From the NCBI GenBank assembly GCA_947089145.1, contig CAMUJH010000026.1, positions 1-58,786 of the forward strand: a stretch of 58,786 bases of DNA, read 5' to 3'. This document shows positions 45,852 through 53,825 of the stretch, in pieces. The stretch comes from an uncultured Hungatella sp. Its GTDB lineage: Bacteria > Bacillota > Clostridia > Lachnospirales > Lachnospiraceae. A program made the position numbers and the translations under genes. Position 1 is the stretch's first letter, and each line of letters begins with the position of its first letter. The notes under the pieces were generated by a model. That model ran no database searches, was not told the DNA's origin, and was given only the letters and a program-made list of their open reading frames with translations.

Positions 45852-47012
45852 TCACTGCACCTTTGCGGACGTAGGATTGTAAAGACCTACGGTTTCCCGC
45901 TTTTTGCCCATAACGTCCTCTTCTGTAAAACTCATGTACTTTACGCCGATACGGTCTTTATAGGCAAATGCCAGATGAAGCCGGCCGTCTGCGCCCTGCA
46001 TAATATAGGGATATTCATACTGCTTGTTGTTGGTCTTATTTTCATCACCCATATAGCCTTCCCCCCGCTCCATATACCGGATCATAGGGAACGTAAGTCC
46101 GCCGTCCTCAGACAAGGCAACCGCTACCGGGCAGCGCAGCCCGGGCCAGGAGGCAATGCCCGGAGTAGGGCAGGGGGTGCAGGTGGGATTATAGGCAATG
46201 GCGATTCTTCCGCTTTTCAGCTTTACTGCACTGATGCTGGAGTTATTATTGGGAAGAACCGTGGGAACAGGGGCTGTCCAGGTATCCCCGTTATCTTTTG
46301 ATTCGCTGCGGTAAATATTGTCAGCTGCCCGGCTCCGCATGAAAGCTGCCAAATGTCCCGGCTCCAGTTCCACCACGTTGGCGTGTACCGCTCCGTTGCT
46401 CTCAGGCATATCCACCTTTTTCCAGGTTTTTCCCTGATCGTCAGAAATGCGGAAAGCCGTAGGATCTCCCGTCAGTCCCAGCTCTGAATCCGTGCAGATC
46501 CAGTTGCCGAATATCCAGCGGCCATTGGCCAGCACCTGAATCGGCTGCCTGCAGAAACTTCCCTCTTCCGGGAAAACCGTTTCATAATCACTCCATGTCT
46601 TTCCCCCATCCTGGCTTTTCTGGCAGCGGATAACCGAAGTAAACTGCATGTTGTCCTTGCCCTCTACCCGTGATAACTGAGAAGTATACATTGCCCAGAC
46701 TTTCCCGTCCGGCCCTGCAAAGAGAGAAGGATTCTGCTCGCTTCTGTCCGGATCATGGGAAACTTCCACTGGCTCTTCCCACCTGTCAGATCCTTTGGGA
46801 AGCCGTGCACAGACCACGTTAACATCTGCATTCCCCTCGAATGAGCCGGCAAACCAGACGCACAGCATATCGCCGTTATCCAGTTCCAGAAGCCCCGGTC
46901 CATGGGCCGTCTTATATCCTCCCGGAGGAATCATAGCCTCAACTGTACCCAAGTCCTCATTCCAATACATCTTCCCGTCAGGCGTCAATCCCGGCAATCT
47001 TGTGTATTCCAT
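45852..47012 (-). CDS. BNR/Asp-box beta-propeller protein (sialidase-like fold), cytoplasmic
   Basis: A 386-residue protein with three Asp boxes: SQDGGKTW (133-140), SDDQGKTW (190-197) and SKDNGDTW (238-245), giving a six-bladed sialidase-type propeller (BNR_2). There is no signal peptide or membrane anchor, unlike secreted sialidases, and no nan genes are near. It is therefore uncertain that sialic acid is the substrate; a glycosidase or lyase acting on an imported acidic oligosaccharide fits the operon better, but this is inference. AAGGAG precedes ATG 47012. Confidence 0.8.
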   Translation of the reverse strand: MEYTRLPGLTPDGKMYWNEDLGTVEAMIPPGGYKTAHGPGLLELDNGDMLCVWFAGSFEGNADVNVVCARLPKGSDRWEEPVEVSHDPDRSEQNPSLFAGPDGKVWAMYTSQLSRVEGKDNMQFTSVIRCQKSQDGGKTWSDYETVFPEEGSFCRQPIQVLANGRWIFGNWICTDSELGLTGDPTAFRISDDQGKTWKKVDMPESNGAVHANVVELEPGHLAAFMRSRAADNIYRSESKDNGDTWTAPVPTVLPNNNSSISAVKLKSGRIAIAYNPTCTPCPTPGIASWPGLRCPVAVALSEDGGLTFPMIRYMERGEGYMGDENKTNNKQYEYPYIMQGADGRLHLAFAYKDRIGVKYMSFTEEDVMGKKRETVGLYNPTSAKVQ

Positions 47013-47069
47013 ATTCCTTTATCTCCTTTTCTATAGAATTTTCTCCTCCAGCCTGGCCCTGCGCCAGAC

Positions 47070-48095
47070 TTACGTTCTCTCTGCCATCCGAATTCCATAA
47101 TCCAAAGCATTAATCAGGCTCAGCTCACTGGCAAGCCCTGTCCCCGCCTGGTCGAAGGCGGTTCCGTGGTCCACAGACGCCCGTATAATAGGCAGGCCAA
47201 GTGTAACATTTACCCCGGCTACAGCATCCCACTTCTTCTCCTCCCGGTTATAGACAAACCCTACAACCTTCAGCGGAATATGCCCCTGGTCGTGGTACAT
47301 GGCCACTACGATATCATACCAGCCGCCCCGTGCCTTAGAGAACACCGTGTCAGGCGGTACAGGCCCCTCTGCAAGAATCCCCTCTGCCTTAGCCGATTCA
47401 ATAGCCGGAGTGATCTCCTCAATCTCTTCCCGTCCAAACATCCCGTTCTCACCGCTGTGAGGGTTCAGCCCTGCAACTCCGATTTTTGGCTGTTCAATTC
47501 CAAGCTGTTTACATGCCTGGTGGGCAATGCGGATAACCTCGAGCACCCTGTCTTTTTTTACCCTGTCACAGGCTTCCCGCAGCGATACGTGAGTGGACAC
47601 ATGAACCACCCTTAAATTTTCATGAGCCAGCATCATGGTATATTTGCTTGTATTGGTATATTCCGCATAAATCTCTGTATGCCCGGAAAAGTGATGGCCT
47701 GCCAGATTCATAGCCTCTTTGTTCAGCGCATTGGTCACTGTGGCGTCTACTTTGTGCTCCATGGCAAGTTCAATGACCTTTTTTACATACTGGAACGCCG
47801 CATTTCCCGCCATAACCGAAACCTGCCCCCGCTTCAGCTGACGGATATCCACAGCCTCCATGTCATAGACATCAATGGTTCCGTACTGGAAAAGAGCTTC
47901 GCTTACATCCTTGATTCCATGAATTTTCAGGGTTTTGTCCAGTCCGGTAATGTTAAGCGCCTCCTCCATAACGGATACGTCACCCACCACAAGAGGCCTG
48001 CACCGCTCATATACTGCGGGGTCAGACAATGCCTTTGCAGTGATTTCCGGCCCGATGCTTGCGGGGTCGCCCATGGTTATCCCGATAATCTTCAT
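47070..48095 (-). CDS. PdxA2-type 4-phospho-sugar-acid dehydrogenase
   Basis: A 341-residue member of the PdxA family, beginning IIGITMGDPASIGPEI, with GHTEIYAEYTNT (metal His), AGLNPHSGENG and AMYHDQGHIPLK (metal His). PdxA itself oxidises 4-phosphohydroxythreonine, but paralogues next to DUF1537 kinases oxidise and decarboxylate D-threonate or D-erythronate 4-phosphate to dihydroxyacetone phosphate. The partner kinase is in this operon, which favours the catabolic role. AGGAGG is 6 bases from the start. Confidence 0.88.
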   Translation of the reverse strand: MKIIGITMGDPASIGPEITAKALSDPAVYERCRPLVVGDVSVMEEALNITGLDKTLKIHGIKDVSEALFQYGTIDVYDMEAVDIRQLKRGQVSVMAGNAAFQYVKKVIELAMEHKVDATVTNALNKEAMNLAGHHFSGHTEIYAEYTNTSKYTMMLAHENLRVVHVSTHVSLREACDRVKKDRVLEVIRIAHQACKQLGIEQPKIGVAGLNPHSGENGMFGREEIEEITPAIESAKAEGILAEGPVPPDTVFSKARGGWYDIVVAMYHDQGHIPLKVVGFVYNREEKKWDAVAGVNVTLGLPIIRASVDHGTAFDQAGTGLASELSLINALDYGIRMAERT

Positions 48096-48106
48096 AATTC
48101 CGCCTC

Positions 48107-49006
48107 CTATTTGTTCTTATATTCTGCGTAATAAGTGTCAATGGTTTTCTGGATTCCGGCCACGGCTTCCTGGGGCAGGATACCGAAAGGCTTTCTGCAG
48201 GGGCCTACAGGCTGACCGATAAGGTTAGTAGCGCACTTTACCACAGAATTAGGGTTGCCGTACTTAAAGCAGTCACGGATCTGCGCAATGGAATTCTGAG
48301 CCTTCTTGGCATTTTCCATGTCGCCTTTCAGATAGTATTGGTAAATGCTTACCATAACCGTAGGAAGAATATTGGCAATGGCTGTAATTCCCCCATGGCC
48401 TCCTGCCAGAAGAGTCCACAGAATCAATGCGTCATTGCCGGAAAGAACCGAGAAATCAGTTCCCTCTGCAGCCTGGATATACTGCAGGATATTGTTAAAG
48501 TTACCGCTGGAGTCTTTTACTCCGGCAATATTGGAAAAATCTTTTGCCAGCCGCCCTACGGTAGACGGCGCCAGGGCGGCTCCTGTCCTGGCCGGGATAT
48601 TGTACATAACCACAGGAAGGCTGACAGACTCTGCCACTGCGGCAAAATGCTGGTACAGTTCCTCCTGGCTGACAGCGGCAAAGTAGGGGGTAATGACAGA
48701 GAGCACGTCAACTCCGATTTCCTCCGCCTTTTTGGACAGCGCAATGGTTTCCTTCGTGCCGATGCATCCAGTGCCGGCATATACCGGAACACGTCCCCCA
48801 ACCTGATCCACAAAGATTTCCATAACACGGATTTTTTCTTCCATAGACATAATATAAAATTCGCCGTTGGTTCCCAGACAGAATACCGCATCTACGCCTG
48901 CGTTAATCTGGCGGTCAATCTGTCTGCGGAGCTCTTCCTCATGGATACTGCCATCTTCATGCATGGCTGTCTGCATGGCCGCAATAATTCCCTTGATTTC
49001 AGTCAT
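48107..49006 (-). CDS. DapA/NanA-family class I aldolase
   Basis: A 299-residue TIM-barrel Schiff-base lyase: pyruvate-binding GTNGEF (45-50), the catalytic tyrosine Y135 in MYNIPARTG and the Schiff-base lysine K164 in GVKDSSGN. True DapA has GTTGES; the GTNGEF variant is common in catabolic relatives such as 2-keto-3-deoxy-sugar-acid aldolases, N-acetylneuraminate lyase and 4-hydroxy-2-oxoglutarate aldolases. Its partner genes suggest aldol cleavage of a 2-oxo acid to pyruvate and an aldehyde. GGAGGG precedes the start, and it lies 3 bases after the alcohol dehydrogenase gene. Confidence 0.88.
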   Translation of the reverse strand: MTEIKGIIAAMQTAMHEDGSIHEEELRRQIDRQINAGVDAVFCLGTNGEFYIMSMEEKIRVMEIFVDQVGGRVPVYAGTGCIGTKETIALSKKAEEIGVDVLSVITPYFAAVSQEELYQHFAAVAESVSLPVVMYNIPARTGAALAPSTVGRLAKDFSNIAGVKDSSGNFNNILQYIQAAEGTDFSVLSGNDALILWTLLAGGHGGITAIANILPTVMVSIYQYYLKGDMENAKKAQNSIAQIRDCFKYGNPNSVVKCATNLIGQPVGPCRKPFGILPQEAVAGIQKTIDTYYAEYKNK

Positions 49007-49009
49007 TTT

Positions 49010-50170
49010 TTAACCCTCCTTCAGAACTTTTAAATAAATGGAACGGATATCTTCAATACGTAACTCTTTCATGTTATTAACCAAAAGCCTCTGCTGCTTA
49101 CTCCCTGCATCCACCAGGAACTCCAGGTCTTCCATCTTAACTCCGAATGCATTTAAGTCAGTGGGAATGCCGGTGTTCTTTACAATGGCCTCAATGCGGC
49201 TGACCATGTAATCTGCCTTTTCATCCTGAGACTTTGCAGAACATTCCGGGTAAACCCCGTCACACAGGGATGCCAGCCTTTCCTGACAGGCATCCTTGTT
49301 AAATTCCATAACATGGGCAAACAGGATGGCATTGGAAATGCCGTGGGCAATGTGGTACTTTCCGCCCAGAGGATAGCTTAAGGCGTGGACCGCAGTGGTG
49401 CCGCTTCCGGTAATGGCCACGCCGCCGTAAAAGGCGCCCAGGAGCATGCTGTCCCTTGCCTCTATATTGGAAGGATTGGCATAAGCCTCTTCGATGTTCC
49501 TGAAAATCAGCTTTGCACTTGCCAGAGCATAGGTGTCGCTTAAGGGAGTGGCCTTTTTCGAGGTAAAACATTCGACAGCATGGGCCAGGGCATCAACTCC
49601 CGTTGCAGCCACAATAGGAGCCGGCAGGCCGGCAATCATCCCTGCGTCCAGAATCACATAGTCCGGTATCATCTCTTCATTTACAATTCCCCTTTTCGAC
49701 TGTTCCTCAGGAACCGCCACGATAGCGTTGCAGGTTGCCTCTGCGCCGGTTCCGCAGGTGGTGGGAATCATAACCGTCTTAAGCTGTTTTGACGCCAGAA
49801 GGGGGTTGTCCAAAAGATCTTTTACTTTGTAGGAAGAACCCTTCAGCAGGGAGCACAGCTTGGCTGCGTCCATAACGCTTCCGCCGCCTATGGCAAAAAT
49901 AATATCTCCGTTTTCTTTGTCCATTTGCTCTGCCACGCGTTCAACATCCTGGTAGGCCGGTTCGGGCTTTAAGCCGTCAAATATTTTACAGCTGACGCCG
50001 GCTTCGTCTAAAACCTTTAACAGCCTGTCAAGAAGCCCGGCGCCGGCAACCCCTTTGTCCGTAAATACCAGGGCCTTTTTGGCAGATTCCTTGTTTACAA
50101 TGGTTTTAATGTCCTCAATGCTCCCGATTCCTGAATAGACGCAGGGCGGGATTTTAATTCGATATGCCAT
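49010..50170 (-). CDS. Iron-containing alcohol dehydrogenase
   Basis: A 386-residue group III dehydrogenase: nucleotide loop FAIGGGSVMDAAKL, TTCGTGAEATCNAIV, metal ligands D and H in LDAGMIAGLP ... GVDALAHAVECFTSK, and two more histidines in YPLGGKYHIAHGISNAIL. It probably reduces the aldehyde made by the neighbouring aldolase, or oxidises a hydroxy acid, with NAD(P)H. Start 50170 has GGAAGGTGG; the frame runs 8 codons upstream. Confidence 0.9.
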   Translation of the reverse strand: MAYRIKIPPCVYSGIGSIEDIKTIVNKESAKKALVFTDKGVAGAGLLDRLLKVLDEAGVSCKIFDGLKPEPAYQDVERVAEQMDKENGDIIFAIGGGSVMDAAKLCSLLKGSSYKVKDLLDNPLLASKQLKTVMIPTTCGTGAEATCNAIVAVPEEQSKRGIVNEEMIPDYVILDAGMIAGLPAPIVAATGVDALAHAVECFTSKKATPLSDTYALASAKLIFRNIEEAYANPSNIEARDSMLLGAFYGGVAITGSGTTAVHALSYPLGGKYHIAHGISNAILFAHVMEFNKDACQERLASLCDGVYPECSAKSQDEKADYMVSRIEAIVKNTGIPTDLNAFGVKMEDLEFLVDAGSKQQRLLVNNMKELRIEDIRSIYLKVLKEG

Positions 50171-50200
50171 ATTTCCACCTTCCTTTTTATGCATGCATTT

Positions 50201-51463
50201 TTAATGCCCCTTTAATTCCTCTGTCAATTCCCACAGCAGCTGTTCTTTGCCAAAGCCGCCGGACTTCGTAATAATATGATATTCCCTGCAGCCATAGAAA
50301 AGCTTTGTCAGCACGCATCCAGGCCTGATTTCGCGAATGGGCTGCAATTCCTTTTGTCCGATTTCCTTCATAAACCCAAGCAGCGTATCTCCGCCTGTTA
50401 CCAGCACAACGGCGCAAAGTCCTCCGTCCAGCATTTTTTTCAGGACAATGCCCAGGCTGTCTGAGATTTTCTGACGCACCTGTTCAGTATCCATGCCCTT
50501 TTGTGCGGCATAGGCCAGAGTTTTGGCCTGCCCTTCCTGGTCGTTGCTGTCAAGCATAACGCAGTCAAAAGCCTTGCTGTCCAAAAGCAGCTTCCCGATT
50601 AAACGATCCCCGGCTTCTGAGCTCCAGAAATCTCTGTCCAGCTTTTCTTCCGGGGTCATGTACACCCTTGGATAACCGGCCTGCTCCCCAAAACATAACT
50701 GCTTTTTGGTAATGGGATTTACGCTGCCGCAGATAACAAAAAGCTTTTCCTCCAGAACGGTTCGGGCAGGAGCACTGCGCTCCAGCCCCAGAAGCTGGGG
50801 AAGAATCAGGGCAAATCCTGCGCATCCTGCCAGGAGCCGGCTTTTTCCCGATGCGGTCAGGCTTTTTCCGATGTTTTGGATATCTTCTTCTGTCTCCGCG
50901 TCAAAGACGACGATGCCCGCCTCCTGCCAGTCTTCCTCATGGGGGCTGGCTGCTTCCCTTACGGGAACCTGGCTTTGGAGCCGGATGATATCTTTTACGG
51001 AATCATGCTTCACCGGCTCAAAGGGGTCGGCTCCAAATACGCTTTGACTGACTAAAACGCCGTCAATATACTGTTTTCCGCCTTTGGTGGTTCGGTTCAT
51101 CTGGGGGAATGCAGGGACAAAAACAAGGTGATTTTCCCCGGAGGCAGCATAAGCTGCTTCCAGCTCGCTTCCGATATTTCCCCGGAGGGCAGAGTCTGTT
51201 TTCTTGTAAATATAGGGAATTCCGGCCTTTTTCCCGTCCGCCACAATGTCATATACTTTCCTGAATGCCTGATCTTTCGGCATATGCCTGGTTTCTGCAT
51301 CAATAACCAGAACAGCTGCCTGACTGGGGCTTTGGGCATCTTTCAGATTTCCTCCGCCTTCTGAGCTGACGATTACCCTGGTCTGAATTCCCTTTTCCGC
51401 AAAATGGACTCCAGTGTCCAAGGCGCCTGTAAAGTCATCAGCAATAATCATTAACTGAACCAT
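50201..51463 (-). CDS. Four-carbon acid sugar kinase (DUF1537; OtnK/DtnK type)
   Basis: A 420-residue kinase. The N-terminal domain starts MVQLMIIADDFTGALDTG and contains KKTDSALRGNIGSEL and PAFPQMNRTT; the C-terminal nucleotide-binding domain has CGSVNPITKKQL and VLVTGGDTLLGF. The family phosphorylates D-threonate, D-erythronate, L-threonate and related acids at the 4-position. It is the first gene of the minus-strand operon. Start 51463 has AGGAGGTGA 5-6 bases upstream. The left arm of the intergenic inverted repeat lies directly before that site, so a bound repressor would block the 5' end of the transcript. Confidence 0.9.
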   Translation of the reverse strand: MVQLMIIADDFTGALDTGVHFAEKGIQTRVIVSSEGGGNLKDAQSPSQAAVLVIDAETRHMPKDQAFRKVYDIVADGKKAGIPYIYKKTDSALRGNIGSELEAAYAASGENHLVFVPAFPQMNRTTKGGKQYIDGVLVSQSVFGADPFEPVKHDSVKDIIRLQSQVPVREAASPHEEDWQEAGIVVFDAETEEDIQNIGKSLTASGKSRLLAGCAGFALILPQLLGLERSAPARTVLEEKLFVICGSVNPITKKQLCFGEQAGYPRVYMTPEEKLDRDFWSSEAGDRLIGKLLLDSKAFDCVMLDSNDQEGQAKTLAYAAQKGMDTEQVRQKISDSLGIVLKKMLDGGLCAVVLVTGGDTLLGFMKEIGQKELQPIREIRPGCVLTKLFYGCREYHIITKSGGFGKEQLLWELTEELKGH

Positions 51464-51479
51464 AATCTCACCTCCTATC

Positions 51480-51586
51480 TGTTTCATTTTAGAACAAATA
51501 TCGTTTGAATTTGACAGTTAAAGAATACTACATCTTTTCATATGTTTCAATTAAAAACATAACAGTATTTGTTCTTTTTTGAAACA
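51480..51586. promoter_or_regulatory. Long inverted repeat bracketing the kinase-operon promoter
   Basis: The left arm TGTTTCA-tttt-AGAACAAATA (51480-51500) and right arm TATTTGTTCT-tttt-TGAAACA (51566-51586) are 21 bp each and match as reverse complements except in the 4-base spacer. Between them, on the minus strand, is TTGAAA (51550-51545), 17 bp, TATTCT (51527-51522). Further half-sites TGTTTCAA at 51543 and TTGAAACA at 51628 give four in all. This looks like a two-site operator, perhaps with DNA looping. Confidence 0.65.
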
Positions 51587-51589
51587 TTA

Positions 51590-51618
51590 TTGTGGTTTTT
51601 TAGAAAACATGGTACTAT
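51590..51618 (+). promoter_or_regulatory. Likely promoter of the PrpR_N-type regulator gene
   Basis: TTGTGG (51590-51595), 17-bp spacer, TACTAT (51613-51618). It begins 3 bases after the right operator arm, with another half-site (51628-51635) over the expected start, compatible with autoregulation. No GG-N10-GC sigma-54 pattern is seen on either strand of the region. Confidence 0.45.
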
Positions 51619-51718
51619 ATTTTCATATTGAAACACTATCTGCATCTGAGAAAAACATATTAAAAAACAGACAGAAAGAGACTCCGAGAGTACATTAAGA
51701 AAATAAGGAGGGAGGAGC

Positions 51719-53494
51719 ATGAAAAGAAAATATAGGATTTTGGGCATAGCGCCCTATCAGAGCCTGAAAAACGCCATGACTGCAGCGGCGGAAAAATACG
51801 AGGAAGTTGAATTAACAGTCTATACAGGAAATCTGGAGGATGGAGTACTGCTGGCCCTGCAGTATATGAACCAGGGATTTGACCTTATTCTGTCCCGGGG
51901 CGGAACTGCGGATATGATTCAGAAAGTGGCATCCATTCCAGTGGTTGAGATTCCCGTGTCCATTAATGATATTCTTCGGGCTATTCTCCTTCTGGAGAAC
52001 CTTACGGAACCTTATGCCATTGTTGGTTATCCCAATATTACTCAGCCGGCTCATATTTTGTGTGAAATGATGAATTACCAGATGAACATTATTACCATCC
52101 ACCATCCGGAGGAATTGGATGAGGTTTTGCGGAGACTGAAAGAGGAAGGCAATCACCTTGTTTTGTGTGATGTGATTACAGAGACAGTGACCAGAGAGGC
52201 AGGCCTGGAGCCGATTTTGATCACGTCCGGCCCCGAGGGCGTTGAAGGCGCCATGGAGACTTCAATTCATATGTGCGATGCCATAGAGGAGACAAAGGCC
52301 AGAAGCCGTCTCTTTGCAGCGGCGCTGCAGATGCAGGGCATGGGGACCGTTATTATGAAACAGAATGGGACTGTGTTGTTTTCCACCTATAATAAAGAAA
52401 ATGTTGCTTCTGTTATGGGATATCTGCGGAAAATGGCGGAGGAACCTCATGGCATGTCTGCTAAGGGGTTTCATATGATAGACAAGGGGCTGTATTCGAT
52501 TTTGGCGGAAAAAGCCGATTTTCTCGGGGAACCCTGCTATATATTCTGTGTGGAACCCAATCCTTGCCCAGTAGGCGGCAGCAAACACGGAATCCGTTTC
52601 TCTTCCTATACAGAGATTTCGGTTATGTATTCCGGAAGCTTTTATTCCCTTACGGCCAGCGCAAGAATCATGGAAGAAAAGATTAAGATGATTAACCAGA
52701 ATCAGATGCCGGTTATGATTCTTGGGGAGCGGGGAGCAGGGAAAAACCAGCTGGCAGCCAAGCTTTATCTGGAAAGCTCTATGCGGAAATATCCCTATGT
52801 GACCATAGACTGTCAGGTAGTAAATGACAGGACATGGAACTATATAGTAGGCAATTACAACTCGCCGCTTAATGATCAGAATAATACCATATTTATCAGC
52901 AATATTCAGGCATTGTCAAAGAACCAGCAGAATCAGCTGCTGTCACTTCTGGTGGATACGAATGCATATAAGAGAAACCGGATTATCTTTTCCTGTTCCC
53001 AGACATTGGACAGAGATATGGATGACCCATCCAAGAATTTTATTGACTATCTTACCTGCATAACCATCTATATGCCGCCGTTAAGAGAGTTGGCAGATGA
53101 TATCCAGAACTCTTCCAATCTGTACCTGAACACCCTTAACGTGGAATTGTCCAGGCAGATTGTGGGATTTACGCCAGAGGCACTTGAGCTGCTGGTCAGC
53201 TATCAATGGCCGGATAACTTTCTTCAGCTAAAACGGGTGCTGGCGGAGCTGGTTATGCTTACATCAACGTCTTATATTCAGTATGATACTGTGTACCAGA
53301 CCATTGAGAAGGAAAAGAGGCAGTATGTGCCGTCAGCTTCCGCCATGTTCCACTATGACCGCCCTTTAAGCGAAATGACCCATGAGATCGTAAAGGTGGT
53401 TCTGGCCCGGTGCGGCGGAAACCAGACGCTGGCGGCCAAAAGGCTGGGCATCGGACGCACTACCCTGTGGCGGTATCTGAATGAGGGGAACTGA
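51719..53494 (+). CDS. PrpR_N-domain regulator with degenerate AAA+ module
   Basis: 591 residues in three parts. Residues 1-170 resemble the PrpR_N ligand domain (ILGIAPYQSLKNAM, FDLILSRGGTADMIQK, VGYPNITQPA), followed by a PAS-like middle. From about 325 a sigma-54-activator AAA domain is recognisable but altered: Walker A is GERGAGKN (336-343), the GAFTGA loop is absent, and the Walker B position reads TIFISN (390-395) with no DE pair. The C-terminus is a Fis-type helix-turn-helix (GNQTLAAKRLGIGRTTLWRY). It probably cannot hydrolyse ATP or contact sigma-54, so it should act as an ordinary DNA-binding repressor or activator of the divergent sugar-acid operon. AAGGAGGGAGG precedes the start. 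Confidence 0.85.
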   Translation: MKRKYRILGIAPYQSLKNAMTAAAEKYEEVELTVYTGNLEDGVLLALQYMNQGFDLILSRGGTADMIQKVASIPVVEIPVSINDILRAILLLENLTEPYAIVGYPNITQPAHILCEMMNYQMNIITIHHPEELDEVLRRLKEEGNHLVLCDVITETVTREAGLEPILITSGPEGVEGAMETSIHMCDAIEETKARSRLFAAALQMQGMGTVIMKQNGTVLFSTYNKENVASVMGYLRKMAEEPHGMSAKGFHMIDKGLYSILAEKADFLGEPCYIFCVEPNPCPVGGSKHGIRFSSYTEISVMYSGSFYSLTASARIMEEKIKMINQNQMPVMILGERGAGKNQLAAKLYLESSMRKYPYVTIDCQVVNDRTWNYIVGNYNSPLNDQNNTIFISNIQALSKNQQNQLLSLLVDTNAYKRNRIIFSCSQTLDRDMDDPSKNFIDYLTCITIYMPPLRELADDIQNSSNLYLNTLNVELSRQIVGFTPEALELLVSYQWPDNFLQLKRVLAELVMLTSTSYIQYDTVYQTIEKEKRQYVPSASAMFHYDRPLSEMTHEIVKVVLARCGGNQTLAAKRLGIGRTTLWRYLNEGN

Positions 53495-53594
53495 TAAAGG
53501 GCAATGGCAATATAATAGAAGGAGGGCAGCGGTTTTTGCAGCCTGCTTCACGGACGAAGCGGGCTGTGCCTGAAATAAATTTTGGGAGAAGTGT

Positions 53595-53750
53595 ATGGAA
53601 CTTTTTATCAGATTGGCCCAGCAGACAGGGTTGGTTATAGGAATCATGGTTTGTGCGGCAGGGGGAACCATAGGTGCCATAGGACTGGCGGAACTGGCAG
53701 GGCGGTTTCGGAGCGGGAAAAAGTTTTGTAAAAGGCAGGAGACAGAATAA
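53595..53750 (+). CDS. Small membrane protein (51 residues)
   Basis: A short ORF with GGGAG 6 bases before ATG 53595. Its one hydrophobic helix (GLVIGIMVCAAGGTIGAIGL) is rich in GxxxG-type spacing, which favours helix packing or oligomers, followed by a basic tail (RFRSGKKFCKR). It lies 100 bases after the regulator gene. The gap contains a TATAAT at 53511-53516 and a GC-rich hairpin (53539-53566). No family is recognised. Confidence 0.55.
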   Translation: MELFIRLAQQTGLVIGIMVCAAGGTIGAIGLAELAGRFRSGKKFCKRQETE

Positions 53751-53772
53751 GGAAGAGTAAAACGGCAGGAAG

Positions 53773-53813
53773 AAAAAGACCGGTACGAGGAAAACAAAGC
53801 CTGCGTATCGGTC
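53773..53813 (-). terminator. Terminator of YcxB-like gene
   Basis: On the minus strand, GACCGATACG and CGTACCGGTC pair (one wobble) around a 16-base loop and are followed by TTTTTCTT. It is 13 bases past the stop of the minus-strand gene. Confidence 0.7.
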
Positions 53814-53825
53814 ACAAAATGAAAA

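Noticed and set aside
45852-47012. Calling the BNR protein a secreted sialidase of a nan cluster
   Set aside because: No signal peptide and no nanE, nanK or sialic-acid transporter. The DapA-like neighbour alone is not enough evidence for NanA.
48338-49033. 231-residue plus-strand ORF opposite the DapA-like gene
   Set aside because: Purely antisense to a gene with intact catalytic motifs; composition is that of a shadow frame.
51464-51718. Search for a sigma-54 (-24/-12) promoter for the kinase operon
   Set aside because: No GG-N10-GC pattern on either strand. A TTGAAA-17-TATTCT sigma-A-like promoter is present instead.
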